A stretch of 64,000 nt of DNA from an uncultured Atopostipes sp. (GCA_910588235.1 CAJUOQ010000006.1:4276-68275), one strand, 5' to 3'; positions 24,654-34,517 are shown, counted from the first letter of the stretch. A program made the numbers and translations. Notes: a model not told the origin generated them from the letters alone.

Positions 24654-24708
24654 TGTAGTTAACGGCTAGATTTTTTCAGCCATTTATTTTCATTTAAAAG
24701 GGAGAAGT

Positions 24709-27000
24709 TTATTCTTCATCGGTTTCTTTGTCAGTGCTTTCTTCAGCATTTTTATCTGTATTATTTGAAGCTTCTGCGTTTTCCGAGTTATTTTCTTCTG
24801 CCACTTCTGCGTCTTTTTCAACGATAATTTCATCATCGTCATTGACAGTGACGTTAATTTCACCGACGTCTGGATTTTCAAGATAGAATTCAGCAATTTT
24901 ATCTTCGATTTGTTCTTCAATCACACGACGGAGCGGACGAGCTCCCATATCTGGGTTGTAACCTAAGTCCACGAGTTTTTCTTTCGCTTCTTGATCGACG
25001 TGGATTTGAATATCGTGATCCGCCATTGAATCATTGATTTCATCGAGCATAATCTCGACGATACCCAATAAGTTCTCTTTAGAAAGAGCATTGAATTCCA
25101 CGATCGCGTCGAAACGGTTCAAGAATTCTGGTTTGAAATAGTCACCTAATTGGTTCAAGATGGATTGTTGTGTACCTTCTAGAGTCGCACCGAAACCAAC
25201 GTTTGCTTCGCCACCGCCAGTTCCTGCGTTACTTGTCATGATGATGATTGTATTCTTGAAGTCAACGGTACGACCTTGTGCGTCCGTTAGACGACCATCA
25301 TCCATAATTTGAAGGAACATATTCAAGACATCTGGGTGTGCTTTTTCAACCTCATCGACTAAGATTAAACTGTAAGGATTACGACGAATTTGTTCAGTCA
25401 ATTGACCGGCTTCATCATAACCGACATATCCTGGAGGTGAACCGATTAATTTACTGGTGCTGTGTCGGTCCATAAACTCACTCATGTCGAGACGGACGTA
25501 AGCATCACGGTTTCCAAACAATTCAAAGGTTAAAGCTTTCGCAAGCTCTGTCTTACCAACACCTGTTGGTCCTACGAATAGGAACGAACCAATTGGTCGG
25601 TTGGTTTTGCGTAAACCAATACGATTACGACGAACCGCACGTGTTACTTTATCAATCGCGTTGTCTTGTCCAACAACGACTTTTGCGAGTTCTTTATCTA
25701 AATCACGTAATTGCGTTTGTTCTTTTTCTTTCAATTCACCCACTGGAATACCTGTTTTGATTTCAATGATATTAATCATATCTTGTTCGGTCACAGAAGG
25801 GGTGTGTGATTCGGGAACTTGTTGTTCAAGCATTTCTTCGTATTTTGAAATTTGATCACGATAGAAAGCGGCTTTTTCAAAGTCTTCACGATCGGTCGCA
25901 TCTTGTTTTGCTTTTTCAGCATCATCAATTTTACCTTGAATTGTTTCAGGATCTTGGACTTGAATGGTCAAGTTTTTCTTCGAACCGGATTCGTCTAACA
26001 AGTCGATTGCTTTATCTGGTAAGAATCGATCTTGAATATAACGGTCGGATAAATCGATCGCTGCTCGAATCGCATCTTCTGAATATTTTACGTGGTGGTA
26101 ATCTTCATATTGTTTTTGAATCCCTTTGATGATGGTATACGTTTCATCTAAGTTTGGTTCATCTACACGAACTGGTTGTAATCGACGTTCAAGTGCTGAG
26201 TCTTTTTCGATCACACGGTATTCGTTTAAAGTAGTTGCACCAATTAATTGAATTTCACCACGAGCCAGTGCTGGTTTTAAGATGTTTCCAGCATCTGTAT
26301 TGGAGCCTTCAGCTGAACCTGCACCTACAATTTGGTGAATCTCATCAATAAATAAGATAATGCTTGGGTCAGCTTCTAATTCAGCGATTAGTTGTTGCAT
26401 TTTTTCCTCAAATTGTCCACGAATTCCTGTACCAGAAACAAGGGAAGAAACATCTAATTGGATAATTTCTTTATCCGCTAGTTTTTGAGGAACTTCGCCA
26501 TTGACAATTTTTAGAGCCATGCCTTCAACGATCGCTGTCTTACCAACACCTGCTTCACCAATTAATACCGGGTTGTTTTTGTTTCGACGGTTTAAAATCT
26601 CACTGACACGTTCGATTTCTTCGTCACGACCGATGACGCCATCAATTTTTCCTTCGCGCGCCATATCGTTTAAGTTGATTCCGAACTCGTCGAGTAAGCC
26701 TCCGCCGCCACCTTCTTGAGGAGGGACGTTACCGCCACGGCCGTCTGCTGGAAATCCTTGGGCAGGTCTTTGTCTTTGAGGACCGCTGCTCATTGCGCGG
26801 AATAATTCATCAAAGTTTCCAAAACCAAATGGATCCGGATTTCGTCTAGAATTTCGTGGATTATTTGGGTTATTTTGACTATTTTGTTGTCTAATTTCAC
26901 GATAGCAATTTTGACAAATATCGATTTCACGTCTTTGTCCATTAACTCTCGTTGTTAAATGAATGGTTGCTTCATTTTGTCTACATCTTTCACAAAGCAT
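24709..27000 (-). CDS. clpE: ATP-dependent Clp protease ATP-binding subunit ClpE
   Basis: This 763-residue AAA+ unfoldase works with ClpP on heat-damaged and regulatory proteins. The ClpE hallmark is the N-terminal zinc finger MLCERC...DICQNC. A linker, NBD1 with [13 protein letters not shown], a UVR-type coiled coil ([20 protein letters not shown]) and NBD2 with [14 protein letters not shown] follow, then a very acidic Asn/Glu/Thr-rich tail of about 40 residues. I start at ATG 27000 (MLCERC), as in homologues, although AAAGGA is rather far upstream; the longer frame adds 11 residues. Two CtsR boxes sit on its promoter. Confidence 0.95.
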   Translation of the reverse strand: MLCERCRQNEATIHLTTRVNGQRREIDICQNCYREIRQQNSQNNPNNPRNSRRNPDPFGFGNFDELFRAMSSGPQRQRPAQGFPADGRGGNVPPQEGGGGGLLDEFGINLNDMAREGKIDGVIGRDEEIERVSEILNRRNKNNPVLIGEAGVGKTAIVEGMALKIVNGEVPQKLADKEIIQLDVSSLVSGTGIRGQFEEKMQQLIAELEADPSIILFIDEIHQIVGAGSAEGSNTDAGNILKPALARGEIQLIGATTLNEYRVIEKDSALERRLQPVRVDEPNLDETYTIIKGIQKQYEDYHHVKYSEDAIRAAIDLSDRYIQDRFLPDKAIDLLDESGSKKNLTIQVQDPETIQGKIDDAEKAKQDATDREDFEKAAFYRDQISKYEEMLEQQVPESHTPSVTEQDMINIIEIKTGIPVGELKEKEQTQLRDLDKELAKVVVGQDNAIDKVTRAVRRNRIGLRKTNRPIGSFLFVGPTGVGKTELAKALTFELFGNRDAYVRLDMSEFMDRHSTSKLIGSPPGYVGYDEAGQLTEQIRRNPYSLILVDEVEKAHPDVLNMFLQIMDDGRLTDAQGRTVDFKNTIIIMTSNAGTGGGEANVGFGATLEGTQQSILNQLGDYFKPEFLNRFDAIVEFNALSKENLLGIVEIMLDEINDSMADHDIQIHVDQEAKEKLVDLGYNPDMGARPLRRVIEEQIEDKIAEFYLENPDVGEINVTVNDDDEIIVEKDAEVAEENNSENAEASNNTDKNAEESTDKETDEE

Positions 27001-27109
27001 GCCATTACACATCCTTTCAAGATTTCTCTTCAAATTTCATCCAAGTATATTTTATATAGAATAAGCACAAAAGTCAGTTAAATCGCTTGGAAATAGCGTC
27101 TTTCTTTTG

Positions 27110-27168
27110 TTTGACTATGTCTGACCTTTGATAACTCTTATTATACTCTGACTATCTCTGACTTTCAA
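27110..27168 (-). promoter_or_regulatory. clpE promoter with two CtsR operators
   Basis: On the minus strand TTGAAA (27163-27168), 17 bases and TATAAT (27140-27145) form the promoter. Two matches to the CtsR box RGTCAAANANRGTCAAA, GGTCAGACATAGTCAAA (27110-27126) and AGTCAGAGATAGTCAGA (27147-27163), flank the -10; the second fills the spacer. CtsR would block initiation until heat stress. Confidence 0.9.
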
Positions 27169-27308
27169 GTCTTACGCTTGGAATAATGAAAAAAATTTGG
27201 AATGAATGGAGATAAATAGGCGAAAACTTATGTAGGACTGGAAAAGGGAATAGGGTAGTGCGAATGGCGATAAAAAATGATCAATGAACATTTTAATAAA
27301 AAATAAAA

Positions 27309-27326
27309 TGTCAAAAATATTTGACA
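27309..27326. promoter_or_regulatory. Palindrome upstream of the small XRE locus
   Basis: TGTCAAA-aata-TTTGACA is a perfect inverted repeat 24 bases before ATG 27351, a plausible operator for the XRE regulator encoded downstream. Confidence 0.45.
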
Positions 27327-27394
27327 CTTATCATAGAAAGGACGATTTAAATGAGAAAGATGGATGAGATGGAAAATCTATTGCGTTACAAAGT

Positions 27395-27640
27395 ATGCGC
27401 TGGAGCTGGGGATTTGGTGTGATTAGTTTAGCGATCTATAATATCTTTCAGCAAATAACGACAGGGCAGACAAGTTTCAGTTTTATTATCATGATTGGAA
27501 TGATTCTTATCCAACGAGGTATTTACCATTATAAATTGCAGCAAGTAAATGAGGACCAATCTTTTTGGCGAGGGCTTTTGTTGGTTCTTTTAATCGTTTT
27601 ATTAATGCTTGGCGGATTATTTTTGATCAGTGGTTTATAA
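27395..27640 (+). CDS. Small membrane protein, probably frameshifted near its start
   Basis: The open frame gives 81 residues with three hydrophobic segments (FGVISLAIYNIFQQI, FIIMIGMILI, GLLLVLLIVLLMLGGLFLI). It has no ribosome site at ATG 27395. A second frame starts at ATG 27351 with AAAGGA 8 bases upstream and reads MRKMDEMENLLRYK before leaving register at ACAAAGTATG. One more A in that A-run would join the two frames as ...LRYK-S-MRWSW.... The likely intact protein therefore starts at 27351, and this copy carries a 1-base deletion or a sequence error. It resembles membrane partners encoded beside small XRE regulators; no family name is certain. Confidence 0.55.
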   Translation: MRWSWGFGVISLAIYNIFQQITTGQTSFSFIIMIGMILIQRGIYHYKLQQVNEDQSFWRGLLLVLLIVLLMLGGLFLISGL

Positions 27641-27834
27641 TGAGAAATACCATTAAAGATTTACGAAAATCAAAAAAGTTATCGCAAGCACAGCTCGCTG
27701 AACGTTGTCTGGTCACCCGCCAAACAATTAATGCCGTTGAAAATGATAAATACGATCCTACCTTACAACTAGCATTTGCTTTAGCAAGAGAATTAGAAAC
27801 AACCGTCGATGGATTATTTGAACCAGATCACTGA
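27640..27834 (+). CDS. Small XRE-family transcriptional regulator
   Basis: The 64-residue protein is a bare helix-turn-helix domain (MRNTIKDLRKSKKLSQAQLA ... CLVTRQTINAVENDKYDPTL ... LARELETTVDGLFEPD) of the YvaO/compact Cro-C1 type. The start overlaps the upstream stop as TAATG, so it is coupled to the small membrane gene. Such pairs often regulate themselves; the palindrome at 27309 is a candidate target (inference). Confidence 0.85.
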   Translation: MRNTIKDLRKSKKLSQAQLAERCLVTRQTINAVENDKYDPTLQLAFALARELETTVDGLFEPDH

Positions 27835-27921
27835 ATCACTGAAAGAATATTGAAAACAAAATAAGGAGAAAGATGAAAATCAGTTAAAAATAGCTACAGG
27901 AGAAAAAAGCCTTTGATTCAT

Positions 27922-29259
27922 TTACTGCAGCACTTCTACGTTTGATCTATTCATAAAGACAAAACGGGTGATCAAGACGGTCGCGAGTTCAGTGATAGGG
28001 AAAGCGAACCATACACCGGTTAGTCCCCAGAAATAACCAAGGACGAGGGCGAGCAAGATAATAATCGACAATTCGCGTAAAAATGAAATATAAAAACTGG
28101 TTTTTCCTTTATTAATAGATAAGAAGAAAGTAGAATACATCATATTTCGCCCTGCAAATAAAAAGCTGATACTGATAATTCTTAAAGCTTGAACGCCTGC
28201 GTGGAAGGTTTCAGTAGAGGGATTGAATGCTTGGAGGATTTGCGGCGCGAACACTATAAAAATTAGCGTCCCCGAAAGCATAATGATTCGAGTCAGCACA
28301 TTTGCTTTTTTAAACGTATCTTTTAAATTCACTCCTTCTTGTGCGCCAAAAAAGTACGCTTGGATGGGGCGAACGCCTTGTGAAATTCCATGGACTGGCA
28401 TAAAGACAAATTGTTGGAGTCGGAAATAGATCCCCAAAACTAAAACGCCAATATCAGAGTAAAGAGAGACGACCCCATTTAAGATAAAGACTAAAACAGA
28501 AGCGAGTCCTTGTTTTAAAATGGATGGGAAACCGACGGACATGATATCTCTTAATTTATCGGCCTCTAATTTTAAAACAGGTTTTTGAATCTTTAGTCCA
28601 ATACCTTTTCTATAAAATAAGATTAAACTGATGGTCATTGAAAGAACTTGACCAATTACCGTGGCGATGGCTGCTCCTTTAACACCTAAAGCAGGAGCTC
28701 CTAGCAAACCAAAGATAAGAATGGGATCTAATATAATATTTGTAATGGAACCTATGAGCACCGTAATCATTGGCGTAATCATGTCGCCTGTCCCTTGGAA
28801 CGTTTTTTCCATAAGAAGCTGGGTGGCTTGTGCTGTCGAAAAGAAGGTAATGATATTGGCATAAGCAACACCACTTTCGTAGACTTGCGGATCGGAAGTG
28901 AATAAGCGAAAGAAAGGTTCATTAAAAAGAAGGCCGAATAGCGCAAATAGAATGCCGATAATTACTCCTAAAGAAATGGTATAATTTGCGATTTCGGTCG
29001 CATAGGCTTGGTCTTTTTCGCCTAATTTTATAGCAAGTAAAGTACTTAAACCAACTCCAGTTCCGACACCGACCGCGATGATCAATGTTTGAATAGGAAA
29101 AACTAAAGAAACCGCGGCCAGAGCATACTCCCCTAATTGAGCCACGAAAATACTATCTACTATATTATATAAAGCTGAAATAAACATCGAAAAAATGGCG
29201 GGCAAGGACATTTGAATAATAAGTTTCATGTTTGAGGTGTTCTGGGTTCTTTTTTCCAT
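27922..29259 (-). CDS. MATE family efflux transporter
   Basis: This 445-residue protein has twelve predicted membrane helices in two related halves and the MATE features near the start (IFSMFISALYNIVDSIFVAQLG, given in part) and FPIQTLIIAVGVGTGVGLSTLLAI. It exports drugs or metabolites with Na+ or H+ exchange; the substrate is not predictable. It is a single gene on this strand, with AAAGGATGA-like sequence before its ATG. Confidence 0.9.
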   Translation of the reverse strand: MEKRTQNTSNMKLIIQMSLPAIFSMFISALYNIVDSIFVAQLGEYALAAVSLVFPIQTLIIAVGVGTGVGLSTLLAIKLGEKDQAYATEIANYTISLGVIIGILFALFGLLFNEPFFRLFTSDPQVYESGVAYANIITFFSTAQATQLLMEKTFQGTGDMITPMITVLIGSITNIILDPILIFGLLGAPALGVKGAAIATVIGQVLSMTISLILFYRKGIGLKIQKPVLKLEADKLRDIMSVGFPSILKQGLASVLVFILNGVVSLYSDIGVLVLGIYFRLQQFVFMPVHGISQGVRPIQAYFFGAQEGVNLKDTFKKANVLTRIIMLSGTLIFIVFAPQILQAFNPSTETFHAGVQALRIISISFLFAGRNMMYSTFFLSINKGKTSFYISFLRELSIIILLALVLGYFWGLTGVWFAFPITELATVLITRFVFMNRSNVEVLQ

Positions 29260-29552
29260 GGCAGATCATCCTTTTATTTAATGAAATGAAGTCGCTTATG
29301 ATAGATAGAAGACTGCTTGTTTAAATTTAATTTAGATGGAACAAAAAATAATGAAAAACTAAGAGAATGTAGAGTGGTTGTAAGTTGTTATTCAGTAACT
29401 GTATAAATGATGGAAGCGTTTGTTTGATTAATGGTAGCAAGGCTCTGAGACGAAAGCAATTAAATCCTTTAGTATGGTTTATGCAAAATAACTGGCTAAA
29501 TATTTCCATATGAATTTGATGCTCTAGAAAAAGTATACAAGTCGTTTAGAAT

Positions 29553-29760
29553 AGAAGATAAGTGAGATTTGTTTCGCTGAAAACAAATTTGAGCGAGATA
29601 AGTGAGATTTGTTTTGCTGAAACTGAATTTGAACGAGATAAACGAGATTTGTTTTGGTGAAATTTAATTTGAGCGAGATAAGTGAGATTTGTTTGGCTGA
29701 AATTTAATTTGAGCGAGATAAACGAGATTTGTTTGGCTCAAAACAGATTTGAGCCAGATA
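29553..29760. repeat. Tandem array B, five 40-bp copies
   Basis: Units begin exactly at 29561, 29601, 29641, 29681 and 29721 with AGTGAGATTTGTTT or AACGAGATTTGTTT and end GAGCGAGATA or close variants; a degenerate stub precedes them. Each unit holds an inverted repeat; in the last copy TGGCTCAAA and TTTGAGCCA pair perfectly over a 5-base loop. In copy 1 the corresponding arms are CGCT and AGCG, against GGCT and AGCC in copy 5, a compensating change. Confidence 0.8.
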
Positions 29761-29771
29761 ACCCGCTCTTA

Positions 29772-29790
29772 TTTCACAACCATTGTGAAA
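29772..29790. repeat. Perfect palindrome TTTCACAA-cca-TTGTGAAA
   Basis: An 8-bp stem with a 3-base loop lies just after array B. It shares TCACAA/TTGTGA arms with the units of array A. It could be an operator or a small hairpin. Confidence 0.5.
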
Positions 29791-29937
29791 ATGATTAAAC
29801 TCTCGGTTCTTTTCACACGAAAGGCTTTCGACCAAAATATACAATTAAAAATAAACGCTAGAATAGGTTTCAAATGAATTTTGAGAATAAATAGTTGAGA
29901 AAACTCTTCAAAAATGGTAATCTTGACTAGATGATTG

Positions 29938-29991
29938 ATGAAAATGCTTACTAGTAGGCTTGCGATGTGCGGGTCGAGGAGGCATTTTGAT
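29938..29991 (+). promoter_or_regulatory. ptsH leader hairpin with cre-like left arm
   Basis: GATGAAAATGC (29938-29948 region) can pair with GCATTTTGATC (29982-29992 region), with one mismatch, around a 30-base insert. TGAAAATGCTTACT at 29939-29952 differs from the cre consensus mainly at the central C. TTGACT at 29923 is a possible -35, but no -10 fits well. Confidence 0.4.
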
Positions 29992-30029
29992 CGTCTAAAA
30001 TAAAAAAATATATTAAAAGGGGTATATTA

Positions 30030-30296
30030 ATGGAAAAACATGAATTTCATATCACAGCAGAAACAGGTATCCATGCACGTCCAGCAACAATGTTAGTACA
30101 AACAGCAGGTAAATATTCTTCAGACATTATGTTGGAATATAATGGAAAATCTGTAAACCTAAAATCAATTATGGGGGTTATGTCTCTCGGAGTTGGCCAA
30201 GGTGCTGACGTTACCATTACTGCTGAAGGTGAAGACGAAGCAGAAGCAATGGACGGCATTAAAGCAACAATGAAAAGCGAAGGGCTAGGAGAATAA
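30030..30296 (+). CDS. ptsH: Phosphocarrier protein HPr
   Basis: The 88-residue HPr passes phosphate from enzyme I to sugar-specific EIIA proteins. His15 lies in GIHARPA and the regulatory Ser46 in [10 protein letters not shown], so HPr kinase and CcpA signalling should operate. AAAGGGG precedes the ATG. The enzyme I gene follows after 2 bases. This pair supplies the general PTS proteins that the EIIC at 3.1 kb would need. Confidence 0.97.
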   Translation: MEKHEFHITAETGIHARPATMLVQTAGKYSSDIMLEYNGKSVNLKSIMGVMSLGVGQGADVTITAEGEDEAEAMDGIKATMKSEGLGE

Positions 30297-30298
30297 GA

Positions 30299-32023
30299 AT
30301 GAGCAAAAAAATAACTGGAATTGCGGCAAGCGACGGTTATGCTCACGCTAAAGTCTATCGACTGATTGAACCTGATTTGACAGTTGAGAAAATAAAAGTC
30401 GAGGATCCAAAAGCGGAAATCGAACGTTTGAATCGCGCAATTGCAGAATCACAAACAGAAATTGAGCGTATTCGTGAAATTGCGGTAGAATCATTAGGCG
30501 AAGAAGAAGCGCAAGTATTTGACGCGCACGCAATGATTCTAGCGGACCCTGAAATGGCAGAGCAAGTTGAAGAAGCCATTAATAATGAAGGGATCAACGC
30601 AGAAGCAGCTTATGAAGAAGTTACCAATAATTTTGTAACGCTTTTCGAAGCGATGGAAGACAATCCATACATGCAAGAGCGTGCGGCAGATATTTTAGAT
30701 GTTCGTAAACGCGTGCTTGCGAGTTTACTTGGCGTTGATTTACCAAATCCTTCAACCATTAACGAAGAAGTCGTTATTGTTGCGCATGACTTGACACCAA
30801 GTGATACGGCGCAGTTAAACAAAGACTTTGTTAAAGCGTTTGTAACCAACATTGGCGGACGTACTTCACATTCAGCCATTATGGCTCGTTCATTAGAAAT
30901 TCCTGCGATTGTTGGTACAGGAAATATTTCGAAAGAAGTTTCGAACGGTGAAATGGTCATTGTCGACGGTATCGAAGGAGAAGTTGTTATTGATCCTTCT
31001 GAAGAAGACGTGACGACTTATAATAAAAAAGCCGATGAGTTTGCTGAGCTAAAAGCAGAGTGGGAGAAGTTGAAAGACGAACCAACTGTTACAGCGGATG
31101 GTAAACAACTCGAATTAGCCGGTAATATTGGAACACCTCGCGATTTAGAAGCCGTTTTAGACCATGGAGGAGAAGCGGTTGGTTTATACCGTACAGAATT
31201 CTTATACATGGATTCGCAAGAACTTCCAACTGAAGACGAACAATACGAAGCTTATAAAGAAGTTCTAGAAGGCATGAACGGTCAATCGGTCGTCGTACGT
31301 ACAATGGACATCGGTGGAGACAAAGAGTTACCATATCTAGACCTTCCAGATGAAATGAACCCATTCTTAGGTTACCGTGCGATTCGAATCAGTTTAGACC
31401 AAGATGAAATCTTCCGCACACAATTACGAGCGTTATTACGTGCTTCTGTTCATGGAAACTTACGTATTATGTTCCCAATGATTGCGACATTACAAGAATT
31501 CCGTGATGCGAAAGCTATCTATGAAGAAGAAAAAGAAAAACTTCAAAACGAAGGTGTCGAAGTTTCAGAATCTATTCAAGTCGGTATTATGGTAGAGATA
31601 CCAGCAGCTGCAGTATTAGCTGACCAATTTGCGAAAGAAGTGGACTTCTTCAGCTTGGGTACAAACGACTTAATTCAATATTCAATGGCCGCAGACCGTA
31701 TGAACGAACAAGTTTCATACTTATACCAGCCTTATAACCCATCAATCTTACGTTTAATCAAAAACGTTATTGATGCAGCACACGCTGAAGGTAAATGGGC
31801 AGGTATGTGTGGGGAAGTAGCTGGTGATCAAACAGCGGTTCCTCTACTTGTCGGTATGGGCTTAGATGAATTCTCAATGAGTGCGACAAGTATTCTAAAA
31901 ACACGTAGTTTAATGAAACGTCTGGACTCTTCTAAGATGGAAGAACTTGCAGATAAAGCATTAAACGAAGCGACTTCTAACGAAGAAGTGATGGCTTTAG
32001 TGGAAGAATATACAAAAGAATAA
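30299..32023 (+). CDS. ptsI: PTS phosphoenolpyruvate-protein phosphotransferase (enzyme I)
   Basis: The 574-residue enzyme I takes phosphate from phosphoenolpyruvate and loads HPr. It has the HPr-binding helical domain, the active-site histidine in [21 protein letters not shown] (in part), the PEP-binding [13 protein letters not shown] and the C-terminal [17 protein letters not shown] and GMCGEVAGD motifs. Length is standard. It is cotranscribed with ptsH and ends at a strong terminator. Codon choice is more uniform than in its neighbours, as expected of a highly expressed gene. Confidence 0.97.
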   Translation: MSKKITGIAASDGYAHAKVYRLIEPDLTVEKIKVEDPKAEIERLNRAIAESQTEIERIREIAVESLGEEEAQVFDAHAMILADPEMAEQVEEAINNEGINAEAAYEEVTNNFVTLFEAMEDNPYMQERAADILDVRKRVLASLLGVDLPNPSTINEEVVIVAHDLTPSDTAQLNKDFVKAFVTNIGGRTSHSAIMARSLEIPAIVGTGNISKEVSNGEMVIVDGIEGEVVIDPSEEDVTTYNKKADEFAELKAEWEKLKDEPTVTADGKQLELAGNIGTPRDLEAVLDHGGEAVGLYRTEFLYMDSQELPTEDEQYEAYKEVLEGMNGQSVVVRTMDIGGDKELPYLDLPDEMNPFLGYRAIRISLDQDEIFRTQLRALLRASVHGNLRIMFPMIATLQEFRDAKAIYEEEKEKLQNEGVEVSESIQVGIMVEIPAAAVLADQFAKEVDFFSLGTNDLIQYSMAADRMNEQVSYLYQPYNPSILRLIKNVIDAAHAEGKWAGMCGEVAGDQTAVPLLVGMGLDEFSMSATSILKTRSLMKRLDSSKMEELADKALNEATSNEEVMALVEEYTKE

Positions 32024-32031
32024 GAACAGGA

Positions 32032-32058
32032 AAGGAGCTAGAAGACTAGCTCCTTTTT
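32032..32058 (+). terminator. Terminator of ptsHI
   Basis: AGGAGCTAG and CTAGCTCCT form a 9-bp stem with a 4-base loop, followed by T6. Confidence 0.92.
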
Positions 32059-32262
32059 TATTTGCGCTAGGGGGAGAACGACTCTACCTAAAAAAGAACG
32101 ACCTCTGTTTGAAAGGTTTGAAAAAGTAAAAAATCCCATTGGTATATTTTGATTCTAATGAGTGAGTCCTGTAAAGTGAAATTAGTTGATGATTTTTAAG
32201 TTTATTCCTTCCATCGAAGTGAAGGAATGTATTTGGAACAAAATATTAGGAGGAAATGTGCG

Positions 32263-33123
32263 ATGAAAATTGGTTTTATTGGGACTGGTGTGATGGGTTC
32301 GTCCATGGCAAAGCATTTATTGGAAGCGGATTATCCACTGCACGTTTATAATCGAACAAAAGAAAAAGCGATGCCGTTAGTCGATGCGGGTGCTACTTGG
32401 CAAGATACACCGGCGGAGATTGCGGAAAATACGGATGTTATTTTTACGATTGTTGGTTATCCCGATGATGTGAAAGAAGTCTATTTTGGAGAAGAGAGCG
32501 TGTTTGAAGGCTTAACCGAAGGCAAAACCATTGTCGATATGACGACAAGTACCCCTGCTTTGGCGGTTGAAATTGCGGAAAAAGCAGCAGAGAAAGGGGT
32601 TCAGTCACTGGATGCACCGGTTTCAGGTGGTGACTTAGGAGCGCGTGAAGGAACGCTGACCGTGATGGTTGGTGGAGAAGCGGACGCCTATGAAAAAGTA
32701 CGTCCGGCTTTTGAACAATTTGCAGGGGATCTGCATTTATTTGGCGAAGCGGGTAGTGGGCAACATACGAAGATGGTCAACCAAATTATGGTCGCCGGGA
32801 CGATGACAGGTATGACGGAAATGCTGGTTTATGCCCAAAAAGCGGGTCTTGATTTAGAGGCTGTTGTGAAAACAGTGAATGGTGGAGCGGCTCAAAACTG
32901 GTCGCTTGGAAGTTATGCGCCCCGTATTATTGCTGAGGATTATTCACCGGGATTCTTTGTGAAGCATTTCGTGAAAGACTTAAAAATTGCTTTAGATGAA
33001 GCAGAGAAAATGGACCTGAATTTACCAGCTACTCAACAAGCTTACGACCTTTATAAACAGCTAGAAAATGAAGGCTATGGCGATGAAGGAACACAAGCCT
33101 TAATCAAACTATGGTGGAATTAG
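32263..33123 (+). CDS. NAD(P)-dependent beta-hydroxyacid dehydrogenase (3-hydroxyisobutyrate dehydrogenase family)
   Basis: This 286-residue oxidoreductase begins MKIGFIGTGVMGSSMAKHLL, the Rossmann signature of the beta-hydroxyacid dehydrogenase family. It keeps the substrate motif DAPVSGGDLGAREGTL, the catalytic lysine in HTKMVNQI and the cofactor-contacting KDLKIAL segment. Members oxidise 3-hydroxyisobutyrate, tartronate semialdehyde or similar acids; the substrate here is open. TAGGAGG lies 8-9 bases before ATG 32263; an upstream in-frame extension to 32227 lacks such a site. Confidence 0.9.
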   Translation: MKIGFIGTGVMGSSMAKHLLEADYPLHVYNRTKEKAMPLVDAGATWQDTPAEIAENTDVIFTIVGYPDDVKEVYFGEESVFEGLTEGKTIVDMTTSTPALAVEIAEKAAEKGVQSLDAPVSGGDLGAREGTLTVMVGGEADAYEKVRPAFEQFAGDLHLFGEAGSGQHTKMVNQIMVAGTMTGMTEMLVYAQKAGLDLEAVVKTVNGGAAQNWSLGSYAPRIIAEDYSPGFFVKHFVKDLKIALDEAEKMDLNLPATQQAYDLYKQLENEGYGDEGTQALIKLWWN

Positions 33124-33202
33124 TTTAAAAAAATAGAGTCAAAGTCGATGAATTATGATATAATGTATTCGTGAAAAATTGATCATAAGGGAGACTGACA
33201 AC

Positions 33203-33943
33203 ATGAACGGAAAAACAGCGATTATTACAGGGGGCGGCAGTGGCTTCGGTCAAGCAACAGCCGTTAAACTAGCCGAAAAAGGTGCGAATATTTGTATTGT
33301 GGACATTTCAGAAGAAAATGGCCAAGAATCCGTGGCACTATGTGAGAAAGCCGGAGCAACGACTATTTTTGTCCAAGCGGATGTCAGCAAATTAGAAGAC
33401 GTGAAACGCTATGTCGCGGAAACAATGGAGCATTTTGGAAAAATTGATATGTTTTTCAATAATGCCGGAATTTCAGGAAGCGGTGTGCGTACGTTAGAAT
33501 GTTCAGAAGAAGAGTTTGAAGCGATTGTGAACGTGAATCTGAAAGGGGCTTTTTATGGCCTCAAGTATGTTGTGAATGAAATGCTTCAAACAGGAGGCGG
33601 TTCGGTTGTAAACACTGCTTCTCTTGGAGGCGTTGTGGGCATGCCGACTCTAGGTGCTTATTCTGCGACTAAGCACGGCATTGTTGGTTTAACGAAAACA
33701 ATCGCCGGCGAATACGGTCGCGATAATATTCGAATCAATGCGATTGCACCGGGGACAAATGAAACACCGATGGTCAAGGCGTTCCCGGCTGAGGCCATTC
33801 AACAAATGGCGGATGCTGTACCGATGGGAAGACTTGGTCAACCGGAAGAAGTCGCGAATGTGGTAGCTTTTCTTTTAAGTGATGAAGCTTCTTACGTTCA
33901 TGGTGCTGTAGTTTCGATCGACGGAGGCTCAGCAGCCCTGTAA
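33203..33943 (+). CDS. Short-chain dehydrogenase/reductase
   Basis: The 246-residue classical SDR has the NAD(P) motif TGGGSGFG near residues 9-16, NNAG in the NAGISG segment, the catalytic Ser in NTASLGG and the YSATKHG Tyr-Lys pair, with C-terminal SIDGGSAA. VDIS after the second strand suggests NAD preference (inference). It resembles glucose 1-dehydrogenase/cyclopentanol dehydrogenase-like enzymes; the substrate is unknown. ATG 33203 is preferred because AAGGGAG stands 9 bases upstream. TATAAT at 33161-33166 preceded by TG may be its extended -10 promoter. Confidence 0.9.
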   Translation: MNGKTAIITGGGSGFGQATAVKLAEKGANICIVDISEENGQESVALCEKAGATTIFVQADVSKLEDVKRYVAETMEHFGKIDMFFNNAGISGSGVRTLECSEEEFEAIVNVNLKGAFYGLKYVVNEMLQTGGGSVVNTASLGGVVGMPTLGAYSATKHGIVGLTKTIAGEYGRDNIRINAIAPGTNETPMVKAFPAEAIQQMADAVPMGRLGQPEEVANVVAFLLSDEASYVHGAVVSIDGGSAAL

Positions 33944-33963
33944 AAATTTAAATCAGGTAGAAG

Positions 33964-34008
33964 AGTGTTAATGGATCACGCGATGTGGTTCATTAGCACT
34001 TTTTTTGC
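33964..34008 (+). terminator. Terminator after the SDR gene
   Basis: AGTGTTAATG pairs with CATTAGCACT (one G-T pair) and a T7 run follows. Confidence 0.88.
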
Positions 34009-34178
34009 TGTGCGAAATCGCTGAGTATTCCTCTTTAAAGCTTTCCATTTAACGACAAAAGGTCTTGCTTTCAGTAGATTTTTTGAATACTTAGTCGAAA
34101 TGACTGTTATTTGATGCATTATTTGGTAAAATAAAGGACGAGAATAGCACAGGGTGTGCTTAGAAAGGTTTGGTATAA

Positions 34179-34433
34179 ATGCAACCATCAAGATTACGAC
34201 CGATTATTTTACGATTAGAAGCGATGATTGAAGATCAAACAGATGATATCCAGATTCGTCGTTTTGAAGTAGACGGTGTGGAACGAGCGCAAGTGAAATA
34301 TGATCACAACCGCGATGTCTTCATTTTAAATGATCATAGCGTGGACGTTGAAGCCCAAGAGTTTGATAATATTGACTTTGTGGCGATTGAAATTTTTGAA
34401 TTGACGCAGCCGGTTTTACCGGAAGAGGATTAA
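34179..34433 (+). CDS. YkuJ/DUF1797 family protein
   Basis: The 84-residue protein matches the YkuJ family: an N-terminal helix (LRPIILRLEAMIED), a beta sheet with RRFEVDGVERAQVKY and the characteristic ending FDNIDFVAIEIFELTQP. A structure of Bacillus YkuJ is known but not a function. AGAAAGG precedes the start. It stands alone before its own terminator and the yqeG cluster. Confidence 0.82.
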   Translation: MQPSRLRPIILRLEAMIEDQTDDIQIRRFEVDGVERAQVKYDHNRDVFILNDHSVDVEAQEFDNIDFVAIEIFELTQPVLPEED

Positions 34434-34449
34434 TTTCAGATAAAAGCGG

Positions 34450-34478
34450 AGAGAGTACACGATGTACTCTCTGTTTTT
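34450..34478 (+). terminator. Terminator after the ykuJ-like gene
   Basis: AGAGAGTAC and GTACTCTCT pair perfectly, followed by GTTTTT. Confidence 0.88.
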
Positions 34479-34517
34479 CAGTATTAAAAAATAAGAATAA
34501 AGTAAAGGGACAAGATT

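Larger units (their letters stand above)
29260..30029. other. Long divergent intergenic region between the MATE gene and ptsH
   Basis: No credible gene is present; the open frames here have no family features. It contains tandem array B (29553-29760), a perfect palindrome (29772-29790) and a leader hairpin with a cre-like sequence (29938-29991) before ptsH, listed separately. Confidence 0.6.

Noticed and set aside
29327..29509. 60-codon minus-strand open frame in the gap before ptsH
   Set aside because: No ribosome site, no recognisable domain and a position in a repeat-bearing gap; best read as chance.
29553..29760. Array B as a CRISPR array
   Set aside because: Units are contiguous degenerate direct repeats with no unique spacers, and no cas genes are present; the same holds for arrays A and C.
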